Source of the DNA: an uncultured Solobacterium sp.
GTDB taxonomy: Bacteria; Bacillota_I; Bacilli_A; Erysipelotrichales; Erysipelotrichaceae
Assembly (NCBI GenBank): GCA_927911475.1
Contig: CAKMPP010000044.1
Span: forward strand, 1 to 8,726
DNA length: 8,726 bases
Direction of reading: 5' to 3'
The notes beneath the pieces are model-generated. The model was not told the origin of the DNA and searched no databases. It saw nothing but the letters and a program-made list of their open reading frames with translations. The position numbers and the translations under genes are program-made. This document shows positions 6,953 to 8,726 of the stretch, piece after piece (the stretch's first letter is position 1; every line of letters begins with the position of its first letter).

Positions 6953-8726
6953 ATGCGTATTGGTATGGATATCGGATCAACAACCATCAAGTGCGTTGTA
7001 CTGGATGAGAATGATCAAATCATCTATTCCGCATATGAAAGACATTACAGTCACATTCTTGAAAAGACACGTGAACTGTTAACGTCTTTAAATGATACAT
7101 ATTTAAAAGGTAAGAAAGCATACTTTGCGATTTCCGGTTCTGCCGGAATGGGATTAGCTGATAGTTGTGGTGTTAGTTTCGTACAGGAAGTATTTGCGGA
7201 CCGTGTTGCGGCAAACCGACTAAACCCTGGTACTGACTGTATCATCGAACTTGGTGGTGAAGATGCCAAAATCTTATTCTTAACAAATGGTACCGAAGTT
7301 CGTATGAATGGTTCTTGTGCAGGTGGTACTGGTGCCTTCATCGACCAGATGGCTACCCTATTAAAGATGAGTGCTGATGAGATGGATAAGGCTGCTCAAC
7401 AAGCAACACGTAAGTATACGATTGCGGCTCGTTGTGGTGTATTTGCAAAGAGTGACGTACAACCATTAATCAACCAAGGTGCTTTAGCGAGTGATATTGC
7501 GGCTTCTATTTACCAAGCAGTTGTAAACCAGACCATTGCCGGCCTTGCCCAAGGACGTCCAATCTCTGGAAAGATTTTATACTTAGGTGGACCACTTACA
7601 TTCTCTAAGTGTTTACGTGATAGTTTCAACGAAACACTCAAGATTGAAGGTGTCTGTCCTGAAAATAGTCTTTTATACGTTGCCCTAGGTGCTGCATACT
7701 ACGCAGATAAGGAAGTTGTCTTTGATGATGTTGTCAAAGGCTTAGCCAACTATGGTAAAACTGCAACATACGCAAGTTTACCAGCCCTATTTAATAACGT
7801 AGAAGAATATAACGAATTTAAGAAACGTCATGCAAAGGCTAGCGTTCCACGCGTAGACTTTGATGAAAATACTGGCCCTGTTCATATTGGTATCGACTCA
7901 GGTTCGACAACTATTAAAGTTGCGGTCATTGATGATAACGCAAACCTACTTTATACAGACTACCAATCTAACAGTGGTAACCCACTACCTATCGTCATTG
8001 AAGTCTTAAAGGGTTTATATGAAGCACATCCAAACCTTAAGATTCAATCTGTAACAACAACTGGTTATGGTGAAGCCTTAATGACACATGCATTACATAC
8101 TGACTTTGGTCTTGTTGAAACAGTTGCACACTTTACAGCTGCGAAACACTTCATGCCAGATGTAGACTTCATCATGATATCGGTGGTCAAGATATGAAGT
8201 GCTTTAAGATTGAAAATGGCGCAATCTCTGACATCTTCTTAAATGAAGCTTGTTCATCTGGTTGTGGATCGTTCTTACAGACATTCTCTGAAGCTCTTGG
8301 TTATAGCGTTAAGAACTTTGCACAAGAAGCACTCTTTGCAAAGCAACCAGTTGACCTTGGCAGCCGTTGTACAGTATTTATGAACTCCAGCGTTAAGCAG
8401 GCACAGAAAGATGGTGCAGGCTTTGACTGTATCTCTGCTGGTCTTTCCATTTCTGTCGTTAAGAATGCATTATATAAAGTTATTCGTACTTCAAGCCCTG
8501 AACAACTTGGTAAAAAGATTGTTGTACAAGGTGGTACATTCTATAACGAAGCTGTATTACGTGCCTTTGAAAAAGAGATGGGTGTAGATGTTGTACGTCC
8601 TGATATTGCTGGTTTAATGGGTGCGTATGGTGCCGCACTACATGGTAAAGAACACAGTAAGCCAGGTACCATTTCTTCCATCCTAACGCTAGAAGAACTC
8701 AACAACTTCACACAGAAGGTTCAAAA
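6953..8726 (+). CDS. 2-hydroxyacyl-CoA dehydratase activase-type protein with two tandem BadF/HgdC ATPase domains (partial, frameshifted)
   Basis: About 591 residues are visible and the gene runs off the right edge. Two ASKHA-fold BadF/BadG/BcrA/HgdC ATPase domains lie in tandem. Domain 1 begins RIGMDIGSTTIK (2-13), with LGGEDA near 100-105 and Cys122 (NGSCAGGTGAF) and Cys161 (ARCGVFAKSD). Domain 2 begins HIGIDSGSTTIK near 311, with DIGGQDMK, Cys434 (ACSSGCGSF) and Cys473 (SRCTVFMNSS). In HgdC such a cysteine pair binds a [4Fe-4S] cluster between two monomers, and ATP hydrolysis drives low-potential electrons into a dehydratase. Both pairs here are 39 residues apart, as in HgdC. Two such domains in one chain resemble the large (about 1400-residue) activase-dehydratase fusions annotated in many Firmicutes, so DUF2229 and dehydratase-like domains probably follow. 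The substrate is unknown. The frame breaks near 8174: one missing base before GATATCGGT, in the second domain's DIGGQD motif. Confidence 0.88.
8173..8176 (+). other. Probable -1 indel in the activase gene
   Basis: The frame reads DVDFI, then MISVVKI and a stop at 8195-8197. Adding one base after ATCAT gives DVDFI-I-DIGGQDMKCFKI, the expected ATPase motif. That frame then stays open from 8176 to the end of the window with clear family sequence. Confidence 0.88.

Noticed and set aside
7051..7341. Minus-strand open frame of 96 codons opposite the activase
   Set aside because: It is a shadow of the conserved activase domain 1 and shows no resemblance to known proteins.
1..8726. CRISPR arrays, insertion sequences, tRNA/rRNA genes or attachment sites
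   Set aside because: No regularly spaced repeats, transposase-like frames, long terminal inverted repeats or tRNA-like cloverleaf sequences were seen on either strand.

Overview
The window reads as an AT-rich, low-GC Gram-positive chromosome segment from a fermentative anaerobe. Several things point this way: strong AGGAGG-type ribosome binding sites, a B. subtilis-type xanthine phosphoribosyltransferase next to an M32 carboxypeptidase, an iron-containing alcohol dehydrogenase, a DUF438/hemerythrin/PAS protein and a large oxygen-sensitive-type (R)-2-hydroxyacyl-CoA dehydratase activase. An Erysipelotrichia-like or clostridial Firmicute is my best guess, from protein resemblance only. There are no mobile elements, CRISPR arrays, tRNAs or rRNAs.

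Layout. Six genes lie on the minus strand in three transcription units, read from right to left. (1) tldD (5329-6762) and its partner pmbA/tldE (4049-5329) overlap by one base (TAATG) and end in a strong intrinsic terminator (4003-4030). (2) A single gene (2380-3886) encodes a DUF438-hemerythrin-PAS-DUF1858 protein. It is preceded by a palindrome and a tiny leader ORF, and is closed by a terminator (2341-2376). (3) An operon holds an M32 metallocarboxypeptidase (715-2212), xpt (148-718, ATGA overlap) and the start of an iron-containing alcohol dehydrogenase (1-112, running off the left edge). On the plus strand, divergent from tldD, a large CoA-dehydratase-type activase begins at 6953 and runs off the right edge.

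How the genes relate. TldD and TldE form a two-subunit metalloprotease. The M32 peptidase, xpt and alcohol dehydrogenase are housekeeping functions (peptide trimming, purine salvage, fermentative redox balance) that share a transcript. The activase would be an ATP-driven electron donor to an iron-sulfur dehydratase or reductase module, probably fused further downstream.

The dominant oddity is sequence quality. Five of the seven genes are broken by what looks like a single-base indel: four +1 and one -1. Each is followed at once by perfect resumption of the expected protein in another frame. I read these as uncorrected sequencing or assembly errors, chiefly in short homopolymers, not as pseudogenes, and I annotate the genes across the shifts. 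I did not find a convincing new biological system. The best candidates for a second look are the two 5'-leader structures (upstream of the M32 operon and of the DUF438 gene) and the tandem-activase protein.
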